Positions 13,842 to 23,612 of a DNA stretch of 64,000 nt are shown in pieces; position 1 is the first letter of the stretch, and each line of letters begins with the position of its first letter. The stretch is from Polynucleobacter sp. (lineage in GTDB: Bacteria > Pseudomonadota > Gammaproteobacteria > Burkholderiales > Burkholderiaceae_D). The notes below the pieces were generated by a model, which saw nothing but the letters and a program-made list of their open reading frames with translations, did no database searches and was not told the DNA's origin. The DNA lies in assembly GCA_021737945.1 (NCBI GenBank), contig JAIPCX010000015.1, forward strand, positions 16,184-80,183, in the 5' to 3' direction. The translations under genes were made by a program, and so were the position numbers.

Positions 13842-14772
13842 CCTTGCAAGCAGCAAGAATGGCGCTGGCATCCTGCGCCTCAAGGGCGCGCGCAATTTCA
13901 TGGCCCAAGGCCTCGGGCGATGCCGCATCACCGTTAACTTCGGCATGCGCAATGCGCTTGCCATCCGGCGTGGCGACCATAGCGCGCAAGCGCATAGCAT
14001 TGTCTTCAATGGTTGCGAACGCCGCTAATGGAATCTGGCAGCTTCCGCCAAAGTTTTTCGATAGTGTGCGTTCAGCGCGCACAGCACGCTCAGTATCGGT
14101 ATGGTTTAGCGGCGCGAGCAATTCCAGCAACTCTTTACGACCCGAAGGTATCTCGATCGCCATAGCACCCTGTCCGGGTGCAGGCAGGCTGTGCTCAGGC
14201 TCGATGAAGGAACGGATGCGATCGGCCATACCCAGACGCTTTAGTCCGGCAGCGGCAAGAATGATGGCAGCGTACTCGCCACGATCCAACTTACCCAGAC
14301 GCGTATCCAGATTGCCGCGCAAGGGCTGTATGTTCAGCAAAGGGAAGCGCGCAGCGATCAGCGCCTGGCGGCGCAAACTACTGGTGCCGACTATGGCACC
14401 CGCAGGTAAGTCTTCGAGGCTACTATAGGTGTTCGAGACAAAAGCATCGCGTGGGTCTTCGCGCTCCAGAACCGCCGCCAGCTCAAAGCCCTCGGGCAGC
14501 TCCATCGGCACATCTTTGAGCGAATGAACGGCCAAATCGGCTTCGCCATTTTGCATAGCGACTTCGAGTTCTTTGACGAATAAACCTTTGCCGCCGACTT
14601 TCGATAAGGTACGGTCAAGAATTTGATCACCGCGCGTTGTCATTCCAAGAATCGTTACCGTACTGTGCGGATATAATTCGAGCAAGCGTGCCTGAACAGT
14701 CTCAGCCTGCCACATGGCGAGCCTGCTCTCACGTGAGGCAATCACCAGTTTTCCGGAAAACGATGCGTTCAA
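13834..14772 (-). CDS. hemC: Porphobilinogen deaminase (hydroxymethylbilane synthase)
   Basis: HemC links four porphobilinogens into hydroxymethylbilane. The 312-aa protein has the catalytic aspartate D87 in HSLKDVP, phosphate-contacting motifs GTSSLRRQA and [11 protein letters not shown], and the cofactor-attachment cysteine C245 in [12 protein letters not shown]. No ATG is in frame at the start. TTG 14772 has AGAGG five bases upstream and gives [21 protein letters not shown], so it is a convincing TTG start. This is the first gene of hemC-hemD-hemX-hemY, divergent from ppc. Confidence 0.96.
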   Translation of the reverse strand: MNASFSGKLVIASRESRLAMWQAETVQARLLELYPHSTVTILGMTTRGDQILDRTLSKVGGKGLFVKELEVAMQNGEADLAVHSLKDVPMELPEGFELAAVLEREDPRDAFVSNTYSSLEDLPAGAIVGTSSLRRQALIAARFPLLNIQPLRGNLDTRLGKLDRGEYAAIILAAAGLKRLGMADRIRSFIEPEHSLPAPGQGAMAIEIPSGRKELLELLAPLNHTDTERAVRAERTLSKNFGGSCQIPLAAFATIEDNAMRLRAMVATPDGKRIAHAEVNGDAASPEALGHEIARALEAQDASAILAACKVE

Positions 14773-14927
14773 AGCGGCCTCTCAGGTTCATGGCCGATAC
14801 GGATAGTCGTCGACCCAGTTAGCAATTCGTAATGCTGAAAAATTCGGCGGATTTTATCATGCGCCCCTTGTGTCGCCTTGCCAAAAGCCGGAGCGACGAT
14901 GACTCAAGCTGAAAGCATACCCCTGCC

Positions 14928-17759
14928 ATGGCCACCACTAAAACAACTCCGGCTCGATCGTCCAAGATTCTGGACAAGGATGCGCCCCTTAAAGAAGACA
15001 TACGATTACTAGGCCGCCTGCTAGGCGATGTGATTCGGCATCAAGAAGGTGATGCGGTGTATCAGATCGTAGAAACGATACGTCAAACCGCCGTTCGCTT
15101 TAGGCGCGAATCCGACCCCGAGGCGGGCGCCGACCTCGATCGTTTACTAAAAAAACTAACTCGCGACCAGACCAATTCGGTGGTACGTGCTTTCTCGTAT
15201 TTTTCGCATCTGGCTAACATCGCCGAAGACCAGCATCACAATCGTCGTCGTCGCTCCCACCTGCTAGCTGGCTCGGCAGCTCAAGCCGGCAGCATGGCTG
15301 CCACGCTATCTAAACTCGATGCGTCGGGCGTCTCTGGAAAAGCAGTACAAGGATTTTTTACCGATGCGCTGATTTCACCCGTGTTGACTGCGCATCCCAC
15401 CGAAGTGCAGCGCAAGAGTATTTTGGATGCCGGCCGCGAGATTGCGCGTTTACTGGCAGCGCGTGATTTGCCATTGCCACCCGCAGAAAAAAATCGTAAT
15501 ACGCAACTCTTACATGCAGAAATTGCCAAGCTATGGCAGACCCGCATGCTGCGTTATTCAAAGCTTACGGTCGATGATGAAATTGAAAATGCACTGTCGT
15601 TTTACCGCATTACTTTTTTGCGTGAACTTCCCGCATTAATGGAAGACATAGAAACTGAATTCGCCGAACAATATCCCCACACGCGCAGCGTGTCGTTACC
15701 ACCTTTCGTGCAAATGGGCAGCTGGATCGGCGGCGATCGCGATGGTAATCCGAATGTGAATTCAGACACTATGATTCGCGCCATGTCGCGGCAATCGACC
15801 ACGATAGTGGATTTTTATTTAGATGAAGTGCACGCCCTGGGTGCGGAGCTATCAATTTCGACTTTGTTGGTATCGGTCAGCCCCGAACTTCAACGGATGG
15901 CTGACAACTCGCCCGATCATTCTCCGCATCGTACCGATGAGCCTTATCGACGCGCCCTAATCACCATCTACGCACGACTCGCTGCTACCGCGCGCAAACT
16001 TGGTGTAGTCAACATTTTGCGTCAAGAAGTCGGCGCCATGGAGCCTTACCACGACATCAGTGAGTTTGTCGCTGATTTGGAGGTAATTGGTGACTCACTG
16101 CGCGCTAATCATGGCTTACCACTCACTCGCCCTCGCTTAAATACGCTACGGCGTGCAGCTACTATTTTTGGCTTCCATCTAGCGACACTCGATATGCGCC
16201 AAAGCTCGGATATTCATGAACGCGTGATCAGCGAATTATTTAAAGCATCCGATGTTTGCCACGACTACGCCGCACTCACTGAAGAGCAAAAGCTGGCGCT
16301 ATTGCAATCCGAGTTGAGTCAGCCACGTCTACTGTACTCACCTTACGTTAACTATTCAGATGAAACAGTGAGTGAATTGGGCGTCGTTTCTATGGCACGT
16401 AAAGTTCGCGAACAATTTGGTTCGCGTGCCATTCAAAACTACATCATCTCGCATACCGAAACCGTCTCCGATCTGCTGGAAGTTTTATTACTACAAAAAG
16501 AAACAGGTCTGCTGCGAGTCGGCTCAGCAGAAAGAAAAGCTGTATCCGAATTGATGGTGATTCCTCTGTTTGAAACCATTCCTGATCTTCGCAATGCTGC
16601 CGACATCATGAATGGATGGCTGTCTATTCCGGCAGTACGCGAACTAGTGCGTCAACAGGGAGAGCTGCAAGAGGTCATGCTCGGCTATTCGGATTCTAAT
16701 AAAGATGGCGGTTTTCTCACCTCTAACTGGGAGCTGTATAAAGCCGAAGTCGGATTGGTTCACGTCTTCCAAAAGCATGGCGTGAAATTACGCCTATTTC
16801 ATGGACGCGGTGGCACGGTAGGAAGGGGCGGTGGTCCCAGCCATGAAGCTATCCTCGCGCAGCCAGCAGGTACGGTGAATGGTCAGTTCCGACTCACGGA
16901 ACAAGGTGAAATCATTGCCTCCAAATTTTCCAATCCAGAAATTGGCCGCCGAAATCTCGAACTGGTGGTCGCCGCGGTCATGGAAGCCAGCCTCACACCA
17001 GTAAAAGCAGAAGGCAAGCACGCAAAACAATTAGCCAGCTTCGAAGATACGATGAAAATTCTGTCCGATAACGCTTATAAGGCGTATCGCAATCTGGTCT
17101 ACGAAACACCAGGCTTTACTGATTATTTTTTTTCAGCGACTCCGATTGCCGAGATCGCCGAACTTAACATTGGTTCGCGTCCTGCTTCGCGCAAATCAAC
17201 TCGTCGTATCGAGGATCTGCGCGCTATTCCCTGGGGTTTCTCGTGGGGTCAATGTCGCTTGCTGCTACCCGGTTGGTATGGATTCGGCAGTGCCGTTCAT
17301 AGCTGGCTCTCAGATGAAAGCACGGGACCGAAAACAAAAAAAATAACGTTACTGCGTGCCATGTTAAAAGAATGGCCGTTTTTTTCCACTTTGCTCTCGA
17401 ATATGGATATGGTGCTTTCAAAAACTGATCTGGCTGTCGCATCGCGCTACGCCAGCTTGGTAAAAGACAAAAAACTTCGTACTAGTATTTTCAAACGCAT
17501 CTCTGAAGAGCATGAACTCGCTTGCGAATGTTTGACATTGATTACTGGATCCAAAGAGCGGCTGGCGAATAACCCAACACTAGCGCGCTCGATTAAAAAT
17601 CGCTTTGCTTATCTGGACCCGCTGAATCACCTGCAAGTGGAATTGATCAAACGCCACCGAAGCTGGAATGAACAAGGTCGCGAATCTGATATTCGCGTGC
17701 ATCGCGGTATTCATCTCTCAATCAACGGTGTAGCTGCCGGTTTGAGAAATACTGGCTAA
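14928..17759 (+). CDS. ppc: Phosphoenolpyruvate carboxylase
   Basis: Ppc fixes bicarbonate onto PEP to replenish oxaloacetate. The 943-aa product is full length for the bacterial enzyme. Visible motifs are the catalytic-histidine segment LTAHPTEVQRKS, GYSDSNKDGG, the active-site loop FHGRGGTVGRGGGPSH, and the C-terminal RNTG matching the conserved xNTG terminus. It starts at an ATG about 155 bp from the divergent hemC start. This hemC-ppc arrangement is familiar from betaproteobacteria. Confidence 0.97.
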   Translation: MATTKTTPARSSKILDKDAPLKEDIRLLGRLLGDVIRHQEGDAVYQIVETIRQTAVRFRRESDPEAGADLDRLLKKLTRDQTNSVVRAFSYFSHLANIAEDQHHNRRRRSHLLAGSAAQAGSMAATLSKLDASGVSGKAVQGFFTDALISPVLTAHPTEVQRKSILDAGREIARLLAARDLPLPPAEKNRNTQLLHAEIAKLWQTRMLRYSKLTVDDEIENALSFYRITFLRELPALMEDIETEFAEQYPHTRSVSLPPFVQMGSWIGGDRDGNPNVNSDTMIRAMSRQSTTIVDFYLDEVHALGAELSISTLLVSVSPELQRMADNSPDHSPHRTDEPYRRALITIYARLAATARKLGVVNILRQEVGAMEPYHDISEFVADLEVIGDSLRANHGLPLTRPRLNTLRRAATIFGFHLATLDMRQSSDIHERVISELFKASDVCHDYAALTEEQKLALLQSELSQPRLLYSPYVNYSDETVSELGVVSMARKVREQFGSRAIQNYIISHTETVSDLLEVLLLQKETGLLRVGSAERKAVSELMVIPLFETIPDLRNAADIMNGWLSIPAVRELVRQQGELQEVMLGYSDSNKDGGFLTSNWELYKAEVGLVHVFQKHGVKLRLFHGRGGTVGRGGGPSHEAILAQPAGTVNGQFRLTEQGEIIASKFSNPEIGRRNLELVVAAVMEASLTPVKAEGKHAKQLASFEDTMKILSDNAYKAYRNLVYETPGFTDYFFSATPIAEIAELNIGSRPASRKSTRRIEDLRAIPWGFSWGQCRLLLPGWYGFGSAVHSWLSDESTGPKTKKITLLRAMLKEWPFFSTLLSNMDMVLSKTDLAVASRYASLVKDKKLRTSIFKRISEEHELACECLTLITGSKERLANNPTLARSIKNRFAYLDPLNHLQVELIKRHRSWNEQGRESDIRVHRGIHLSINGVAAGLRNTG

Positions 17760-17826
17760 GGCCTATTCAGGATAATTCTATTCATGCGATTCCTAATGTG
17801 AGAACAGAAGAATCATCGTCATACTT

Positions 17827-17832
17827 TATAAT
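17827..17832 (+). promoter_or_regulatory. Possible -10 element upstream of argH
   Basis: A perfect TATAAT lies 29 bp before the argH ATG, in the ppc-argH gap. No good -35 hexamer is seen 16-18 bp upstream, so the assignment is tentative. Confidence 0.35.
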
Positions 17833-17861
17833 CGCAGCCATTTAACATTCTTGAGACCCTA

Positions 17862-19256
17862 ATGTCAGATCAATTTTCCAAAAAAGACGAAGCATGGTCG
17901 GCACGCTTTTCAGAGCCGGTGTCCGATTTGGTCAAGCGCTATACTGCCTCCGTATTTTTTGACTACAGACTCGCTAAGGTCGACATTCAAGGATCACTCG
18001 CCCATGCAGAAATGCTGGCGCATCAAAAAATCATTAGCCAGGAAGATTACGCTGAGATTGTGCGTGGCATGACTCAAATCCAAGCCGATATTTCAGCCGG
18101 CAAATTTGAGTGGTTGCTTGACCTCGAAGATGTGCATCTGAATATTGAAAAACGATTAACCGAACTGGTTGGTGATGCCGGCAAGCGCTTGCACACCGGT
18201 CGTTCACGCAACGATCAGGTAGCAACTGACATACGGCTCTACCTGCGCTCCGCCATCGATGATATTCACGGCTTACTGAATACTTTACAGATCGCGCTTT
18301 TACAGCTCGCTGAGCAGCATGCAAGCACCATCATGCCGGGCTTCACTCATATGCAAGTCGCACAACCAGTGACGTTTGGTCATCACATGTTGGCGTATGT
18401 AGAAATGTTTAATCGCGATGCTGAACGTATGGTGGATTGTCGCAAGCGGGTTAATCGACTACCTCTGGGTGCTGCAGCGCTCGCGGGAACCACGTTTCCG
18501 ATTGATAGACAGCGCGTCGCCAAAACGCTAGGCTTTGAGGACATTTGTCACAACTCGCTGGATGCTGTTTCGGATCGCGATTTCGCGATCGAATTTTGTG
18601 CAGCATCTGCACTGGTGATGACGCATATTTCACGGCTATCAGAAGAGTTAGTGATATGGATGAGTCCGCGCGTGGGCTTCATCGATATTGCGGATCGATT
18701 CTGTACGGGTTCGTCGATCATGCCGCAGAAAAAAAATCCCGATGTTCCCGAACTCGCTCGCGGCAAAACCGGCCGAGTAAATGGGCACTTAGTCGCCTTA
18801 CTAACGCTAATGAAAGGCCAGCCACTCGCGTACAACAAAGATAATCAAGAAGATAAAGAACCTTTGTTTGATACGGTCGACACGGTCATCGATACTCTGC
18901 GAATTTTTGCCGACATGGCAGCAGGCATTAGCGTCAAACCTGACGCCATGCGTGCAGCGGCTTTACAAGGCTATGCAACCGCCACCGATCTGGCGGATTA
19001 CTTAGTTAAAAAAGGTTTGCCGTTCAGGGATGCGCATGAAGCTGTCGCCAAGGCCGTCAGAGCCTGCGAGCAACGCTCCTGCGATCTGGTTGATCTGTCT
19101 ATCGCCGAACTGCGGGAATTTTCCCCACTCATTAACGACGATATTTTTAGCGTGCTGACGCTGGAAGGCTCGGTAGCCGCACGCAATCATCCTGGCGGAA
19201 CAGCACCGGCTCAGGTGGTTGAGGCCATAAAGCGGGCCCGCAGTCGACTAAAATAA
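17862..19256 (+). CDS. argH: Argininosuccinate lyase
   Basis: ArgH performs the last step of arginine synthesis, splitting argininosuccinate into arginine and fumarate. The 464-aa product carries the superfamily signature [20 protein letters not shown] with the catalytic serine loop, [13 protein letters not shown], and the histidine region around [16 protein letters not shown]. Length is normal. The ATG follows a short AT-rich leader with a TATAAT. A stem-loop followed by a T-rich stretch lies just past the stop. Confidence 0.97.
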   Translation: MSDQFSKKDEAWSARFSEPVSDLVKRYTASVFFDYRLAKVDIQGSLAHAEMLAHQKIISQEDYAEIVRGMTQIQADISAGKFEWLLDLEDVHLNIEKRLTELVGDAGKRLHTGRSRNDQVATDIRLYLRSAIDDIHGLLNTLQIALLQLAEQHASTIMPGFTHMQVAQPVTFGHHMLAYVEMFNRDAERMVDCRKRVNRLPLGAAALAGTTFPIDRQRVAKTLGFEDICHNSLDAVSDRDFAIEFCAASALVMTHISRLSEELVIWMSPRVGFIDIADRFCTGSSIMPQKKNPDVPELARGKTGRVNGHLVALLTLMKGQPLAYNKDNQEDKEPLFDTVDTVIDTLRIFADMAAGISVKPDAMRAAALQGYATATDLADYLVKKGLPFRDAHEAVAKAVRACEQRSCDLVDLSIAELREFSPLINDDIFSVLTLEGSVAARNHPGGTAPAQVVEAIKRARSRLK

Positions 19257-19264
19257 TTTCCTTT

Positions 19265-19300
19265 CGCTATACCGATACAAATAGCGCGGTATTTTATTTT
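19265..19300 (+). terminator. Probable argH terminator
   Basis: ATACCG pairs with CGGTAT across a 12-base loop and is followed by TTTATTTTT. An alternative hairpin CGCTAT/ATAGCG overlaps and would exclude it. The stem is short, so this is a moderate call. Confidence 0.5.
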
Positions 19301-19675
19301 TCAGAACCGCCTCGGGGCAATGTTGTGATAAAACGTCTTAGAGACTAAAAAAAACGAGATCGGTAAAGTTAATTGGCCGCTGTTGCATAGCAGCATTTGT
19401 ATATCTGCTAAAAAGCGGCTAAATTTTGTTCACGCTTGTTTCAGCCTCGCCTATACGTAGTCATCAGGGCGTGCTTGCAGCGACGAACCCGTCTGAAAAA
19501 AAAGAATAAGGGAGACTCTGGTTAATTTTTGGTATGGCTTGCGCCAATTCTGGTCATGCCATTCCAGATACGACGATCTCTGATGTGAATCTCCGAACGC
19601 GAGATCCATGTCAGCGGTTTTCTTCTATCAGCGCCTTCCTACGCCCCATGAATCTTTCTCGAAAGAAAACCGACT
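19301..19675. other. Gene-free stretch upstream of dctQ
   Basis: About 375 bp without a supported gene. It holds an interrupted inverted repeat GCCGCT...AGCGGC (about 19374-19423) with smaller inner repeats, which could form a structured leader or an operator for the TRAP genes. A 58-codon ORF from 19534 has no RBS and overlaps dctQ, so I rejected it. No clear -35/-10 pair was found. Confidence 0.4.
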
Positions 19676-20260
19676 ATGTCATCTTTATTGTCCTTCTCCC
19701 GATTCATTGACGCAATCAATGAAAAAATCGGACTGGCAATCAGCTGGGCATTGCTGCTTGCCGTGCTGATCTGTAGCGGCAATGCGCTGGTCCGCTACAT
19801 CTTTAATACCAGTTCGAATTCTTGGCTAGAAATCCAGTGGTACTTATTTGGCGCCATTTTTCTTTTGGCCTCCGCCTACACACTCAAACGTAACGAGCAT
19901 GTACGCATCGATGTGGTGGTAGGTCGATTCTCGAAACGTACGCAGGTGTGGATCGATGTATTTGGTTTCATTTTCTTTTTGTTGCCAGCCACACTGCTGA
20001 TTCTTTATTTTTCTATCCCCTTTGCTTACGAGTCCATTCGTAATCAGGAAGTCTCGAGTAATGCCGGTGGCTTAATTATCTGGCCAGCCAAGACGCTTAT
20101 CCCTGTTGGCTTTTTCTTGCTGACTCTGCAGGGCATATCTGAACTGATCAAGCGTGTTGGATTTTTGATGGGATTAGTAGACGCCAGCGAATTTGAAAAA
20201 CAAGTCGCCACTCCCAAAGAAGAGATCGAGGCAATCAAAGCCGCGAATCAACTTAACTGA
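19676..20260 (+). CDS. TRAP transporter small permease, DctQ type
   Basis: This is the small membrane subunit of a sodium-driven tripartite (TRAP) uptake system. The 194-aa protein has four hydrophobic segments (about 18-38, 52-68, 92-112 and 134-152). It also has the DctQ-typical EIQWYLFGAIFLLASAYTLKRNEHVRIDVV. A charged C-terminal tail follows. The large subunit gene begins 18 bp after its stop, so the two form an operon. The Shine-Dalgarno is weak. No binding protein is encoded in the same transcript; the nearest one lies downstream on the opposite strand. Confidence 0.92.
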   Translation: MSSLLSFSRFIDAINEKIGLAISWALLLAVLICSGNALVRYIFNTSSNSWLEIQWYLFGAIFLLASAYTLKRNEHVRIDVVVGRFSKRTQVWIDVFGFIFFLLPATLLILYFSIPFAYESIRNQEVSSNAGGLIIWPAKTLIPVGFFLLTLQGISELIKRVGFLMGLVDASEFEKQVATPKEEIEAIKAANQLN

Positions 20261-20278
20261 TCAAATCGAGGCTCATAA

Positions 20279-21958
20279 ATGATTGAATTTCTAATTGCGA
20301 ACATGGCTCCGATCATGTTCGGTACCCTCATCATATTTTTGCTGTCGGGTTTTCCGGTCGCTTTCTCTTTAGCGGCGAATGGGTTGCTGTTTGGCCTAGT
20401 GGGTATCGAAGTCGGCCTGCTGAAACCCGAACTACTCCAAGCACTCCCGAATCGCCTGTTTGGCATCATGGCTAACGACACTTTGTTAGCGATTCCTTTT
20501 TTCACTTTCATGGGCTTGATTCTTGAGCGCTCAGGGATGGCTGAGGATTTGCTGGACACCATAGGCCAGTTGTTTGGCCCACTACGTGGCGGTATCGCTT
20601 ATGCAGTGATTTTTGTGGGTGCCTTATTAGCGGCCACTACAGGGGTTGTAGCGGCGTCTGTCATATCCATGGGCCTGATTTCATTGCCCGTCATGCTGCG
20701 CTATGGCTACGATAAGAAAATCGCTTCTGGAGTCATTGCGGCATCCGGAACGCTGGCACAAATCATCCCGCCTTCGCTTGTCCTGATCGTTATGGCCGAC
20801 CAGCTGGGACGTTCGGTCGGCGACATGTATCAAGCGGCTTTCATTCCTGGTGTTACGCTGGCTATTTTTTATACCCTGTTTATTCTTGGCGTATCCATCA
20901 TTAAGCCAAACGCGCTACCTGCACTGCCTCCCGAAGCACGCAATCTAAAAGAAGAAAATGGTTCTAGTGGCGTCGCTTCCTTACTGGTGCTGTTGGCTAT
21001 AGGTATAGCTGTCTCATGGATATTTGCCAAATTCCATCTAGCTGTGAATACCAAACTCGCTGGCGATGAAATCGTTGTTTACAGTGGAACCGTTGGTGTT
21101 GTTTTGGTTTACGCCATTGCGCTAGCTAACAAAAAACTTCATCTTGGTTATTTTTCACGTATGGCCGAAAAAGTTGTTCTCGTTCTGGTTCCACCACTGG
21201 CATTGATCTTCCTGGTCTTGGGCACGATCTTCGTTGGTATCGCAACCCCGACAGAGGGCGGCGGTATGGGAGCGCTAGGCGCCATGATTCTGGCATTCAT
21301 GAATCGTCGACTGTCAGGTGATTTGATGAAACAGGCCATGAATTCAACCTCGCGGCTTGCCTGCTTTGTGATGTTTATTCTGATTGGTTCCAGTGTTTTT
21401 TCACTGGTGTTCAGAGGTGTCAACGGTGACCTGTGGGTAGAACATCTGCTGACATCACTGCCCGGTGGTAACGCGGGTTTCCTGATCGTTGTGAATATTC
21501 TTTTCTTTTTCTTGGCATTTTTCCTAGATTTCTTTGAGTTGGCCTTCATTCTCGTACCGCTGGTTGCGCCCGTTGCAGACAAACTGGGTATCGACTTGAT
21601 ATGGTTTGGAGTGCTGCTATCCGTGAATATGCAAACGTCGTTTATGCATCCACCGTTTGGTTTCGCATTATTTTTCTTGCGTTCGGTCGCGCCCAAAGAA
21701 GTTAAAACGAGTGACATTTACTGGGGCGCTGTTCCCTTCGTTTTGATTCAGTTAGTTATGGTGGCACTCATCATTAGCTTCCCCAATCTGATTTCCATCG
21801 ACAGTAAAACAGATATGAAGGAACAAATTGAGTTAAATATTGAAATGCCTGGGGCGAATATGGATTCAGAGGCGCCTAAGTTGGAATTCACTCTCGATAG
21901 CGAAAAAGAGGGAAGTAACGATCTCAAACTGAATATGGGTGAACCTGATAAGAAGTAA
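20279..21958 (+). CDS. TRAP transporter large permease, DctM type, with hydrophilic C-terminal tail
   Basis: This is the large transport subunit, carrying the elevator domain. At 559 aa it is longer than the roughly 430-aa DctM proteins. Family motifs are visible: LLAATTGVVAASVISMGLISLPVMLRYGYDKK, SGTLAQIIPPSLVLIVMADQLG, and GIATPTEGGGMGALGAM. The extra length has two sources. One is a central insertion with at least two more hydrophobic segments (about residues 230-300). The other is a 55-residue acidic, non-membrane tail (from about 505, ending GEPDKK) whose role is unknown. A strong terminator follows. Confidence 0.93.
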   Translation: MIEFLIANMAPIMFGTLIIFLLSGFPVAFSLAANGLLFGLVGIEVGLLKPELLQALPNRLFGIMANDTLLAIPFFTFMGLILERSGMAEDLLDTIGQLFGPLRGGIAYAVIFVGALLAATTGVVAASVISMGLISLPVMLRYGYDKKIASGVIAASGTLAQIIPPSLVLIVMADQLGRSVGDMYQAAFIPGVTLAIFYTLFILGVSIIKPNALPALPPEARNLKEENGSSGVASLLVLLAIGIAVSWIFAKFHLAVNTKLAGDEIVVYSGTVGVVLVYAIALANKKLHLGYFSRMAEKVVLVLVPPLALIFLVLGTIFVGIATPTEGGGMGALGAMILAFMNRRLSGDLMKQAMNSTSRLACFVMFILIGSSVFSLVFRGVNGDLWVEHLLTSLPGGNAGFLIVVNILFFFLAFFLDFFELAFILVPLVAPVADKLGIDLIWFGVLLSVNMQTSFMHPPFGFALFFLRSVAPKEVKTSDIYWGAVPFVLIQLVMVALIISFPNLISIDSKTDMKEQIELNIEMPGANMDSEAPKLEFTLDSEKEGSNDLKLNMGEPDKK

Positions 21959-21975
21959 AAGGTTTTTTCCTAGCA

Positions 21976-22007
21976 AGCCAGATCCCCCAAGGATCTGGCT
22001 TTTTTTA
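21976..22007 (+). terminator. Rho-independent terminator of the dctQM operon
   Basis: A 10-bp perfect stem AGCCAGATCC/GGATCTGGCT with a 5-base loop is followed by seven Ts. It lies 17 bp after the dctM stop. Confidence 0.92.
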
Positions 22008-22023
22008 TGTAAAAAATTAACGC

Positions 22024-22050
22024 AAAAAAAACCGCTGCACGAGCAGCGGT
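22024..22050 (-). terminator. Rho-independent terminator of the TakP-like gene
   Basis: An 8-bp stem ACCGCTGC/GCAGCGGT with a 4-base loop is bordered by a 7-A run on its left side, which reads as a U-tract on the minus strand. It lies downstream of the 22104..23186 gene. Confidence 0.85.
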
Positions 22051-22103
22051 TAAACACAAGACTGAAGATCATCTATCGACTAAAAAACTCCAGTTCTCAG
22101 ATA

Positions 22104-23186
22104 TTAGCGATTACGACTGGCCAAGTAGTTCTGAATTGGAAGCTCAGCCACCGAATACCATTGATTTTGTTCGCGCTGAAAACGACGCCATTGCTCAAAC
22201 ACTTTTTTGAACTTTGGATTTTTCTGTGACTCTTCATCGAACACTTCATTGGCAGCCTTAGAGCACGCATCCAGAATCGTTTTTGAAAAACTACGCAGCT
22301 TGACACCGTTTTTCATCAATCGAGCCAAGGCTGTAGGATTACGCGCGTCGTACATGGCCTGCATAACCACATGCGCCTCGTAAGTAGCCACTTCTAACGC
22401 TGCCTGGTACTCCTTAGGCAATTTATCCCACTCTTTTTGATTCACATAAAACGACAACTGCGCTCCGGCTTCCCACCAACCTGGTGAGTAATAAAACGGG
22501 GCTACTTTGTTGAAACCTAGTTTTTCATCATCATAAGGACCAATCCATTCGGCGGCATCGATCGTGCCTTTTTCTAATGCCGGGTAAATATCACCACCGG
22601 CAATCTGCTGCGGTACCACACCCAACTTTTGCATCACTCGGCCAGCAAAACCACCGACACGCATCTTTAAACCACTCAGGTCTTGGGGTGTATTCACTTC
22701 CCTGCGGAACCAACCACCCATCTGGCAACCTGTATTTCCACCCATAAAATTAATAACGCCAAAATCATGGAAAAATTCACGCATCAACTGACGGCCACCG
22801 CCCTGATCCATCCAGGCTGTTTGCTGACGTGATGTAAGACCAAAGGGAATAGCCGTATCAAACGCAAAGGTAGCGTCTTTGCCAAAGTAGTAGTACGACG
22901 CAGAATGGCCAATTTCGATTGTGCCAGCCTGAACCGCATCGAATACCTGCAGCGCAGGCACTAGTTCACCACCCGGAAAAGTACGGATCATGAATTTGCC
23001 ATCAGTCAGCTGGGCGACTCGTTTTGAAAGCATTTCAGCCGCACCAAAGATGGTGTCCAATGACTTCGGAAAACTAGACGCTAAACGCCAACTGACTGCA
23101 GGACTGGATTGTGCGATAGCGGGTGTTGCTAATGCGCCAGCCGTTACACCAACTGCCGCCTTTTTAATAAATTCTCTCCGTTGCAT
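22104..23186 (-). CDS. TRAP transporter substrate-binding protein, TakP-like (predicted 2-oxo acid binder)
   Basis: This is the periplasmic receptor of a TRAP system. The 360-aa product starts MQRREFIKKAAVG, a twin-arginine signal, with cleavage near PAIAQS. The mature protein closely resembles my memory of Rhodobacter sphaeroides TakP, an alpha-keto acid receptor: SWRLASSFPKSLDTIFG, GNTGCQMGGWFRREV, LKMRVGGFAGRVMQKLGVVP and GTIDAAEWIGPYDDEKLGF. It has a strong GGGGG Shine-Dalgarno. It faces the dctQM operon rather than preceding it. It is clearly paralogous to the product at 34471..35568. The ligand assignment is inference. Confidence 0.9.
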   Translation of the reverse strand: MQRREFIKKAAVGVTAGALATPAIAQSSPAVSWRLASSFPKSLDTIFGAAEMLSKRVAQLTDGKFMIRTFPGGELVPALQVFDAVQAGTIEIGHSASYYYFGKDATFAFDTAIPFGLTSRQQTAWMDQGGGRQLMREFFHDFGVINFMGGNTGCQMGGWFRREVNTPQDLSGLKMRVGGFAGRVMQKLGVVPQQIAGGDIYPALEKGTIDAAEWIGPYDDEKLGFNKVAPFYYSPGWWEAGAQLSFYVNQKEWDKLPKEYQAALEVATYEAHVVMQAMYDARNPTALARLMKNGVKLRSFSKTILDACSKAANEVFDEESQKNPKFKKVFEQWRRFQREQNQWYSVAELPIQNYLASRNR

Positions 23187-23550
23187 GTGTGTCCCCCTTA
23201 TACCGAGCCTGATACAGGATGCAAATCCGCTGCCCGGGAATTTTGCGAAAATGCATTGTCTTTATTAAAACAATAGCAATTCTAGGTGGGGAGCCAAGAG
23301 ACCAGCAAGGTGAGAGAGAGTGTTGACAACAATGTGTTGTTTAAGCGCATTGAGACAAACATTTCTGCACGATTAAGCAAACTTTCTCGTCGCTATGAAA
23401 CCGATTTTTTGTGGAATTATTTGTTGTACATGCACCGCAGTTTTGAGAGAAAGAGCCAGGCGCAATAGAAAACATCCCAGTCGCTGCTTTTCGTTACGGT
23501 GTAGCAATATGAATCGATCAATGGGATCTATTGCTAAAAATCAGATTGAT
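23187..23550. other. Gene-free stretch between TakP-like gene and pmbA
   Basis: About 360 bp with no supported gene. A 60-codon ORF (23286..23468, GTG start) reads across it without family resemblance. The part next to 23187 should carry the minus-strand promoter of the TakP-like gene; I could not pick a convincing -35/-10. Confidence 0.4.
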
Positions 23551-23588
23551 GAAAAACAAAACCCGGGCAATCAACGACTGTCCGGGTT
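23551..23588 (-). terminator. Rho-independent terminator of pmbA
   Basis: AACCCGG/CCGGGTT forms a 7-bp GC-rich stem. On the minus strand it is followed by TTTTGTTTTT. It lies 25-60 bp past the pmbA stop. Confidence 0.8.
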
Positions 23589-23612
23589 GAAAAAGCTCAG
23601 AAAGCAGGCCAA

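Noticed and set aside
13842-14009. Long N-terminal extension of the hemD ORF in the track
   Set aside because: It is hemC read in another frame; HemD homology starts at [11 protein letters not shown].
19534-19710. 58-codon ORF MACANSGHAIPDTT... upstream of dctQ
   Set aside because: No Shine-Dalgarno, overlaps the dctQ coding region in another frame, and shows no domain or signal peptide.
23286-23468. 60-aa ORF with GTG start between the TakP-like gene and pmbA
   Set aside because: No convincing Shine-Dalgarno spacing and no recognisable family; composition looks like non-coding sequence.
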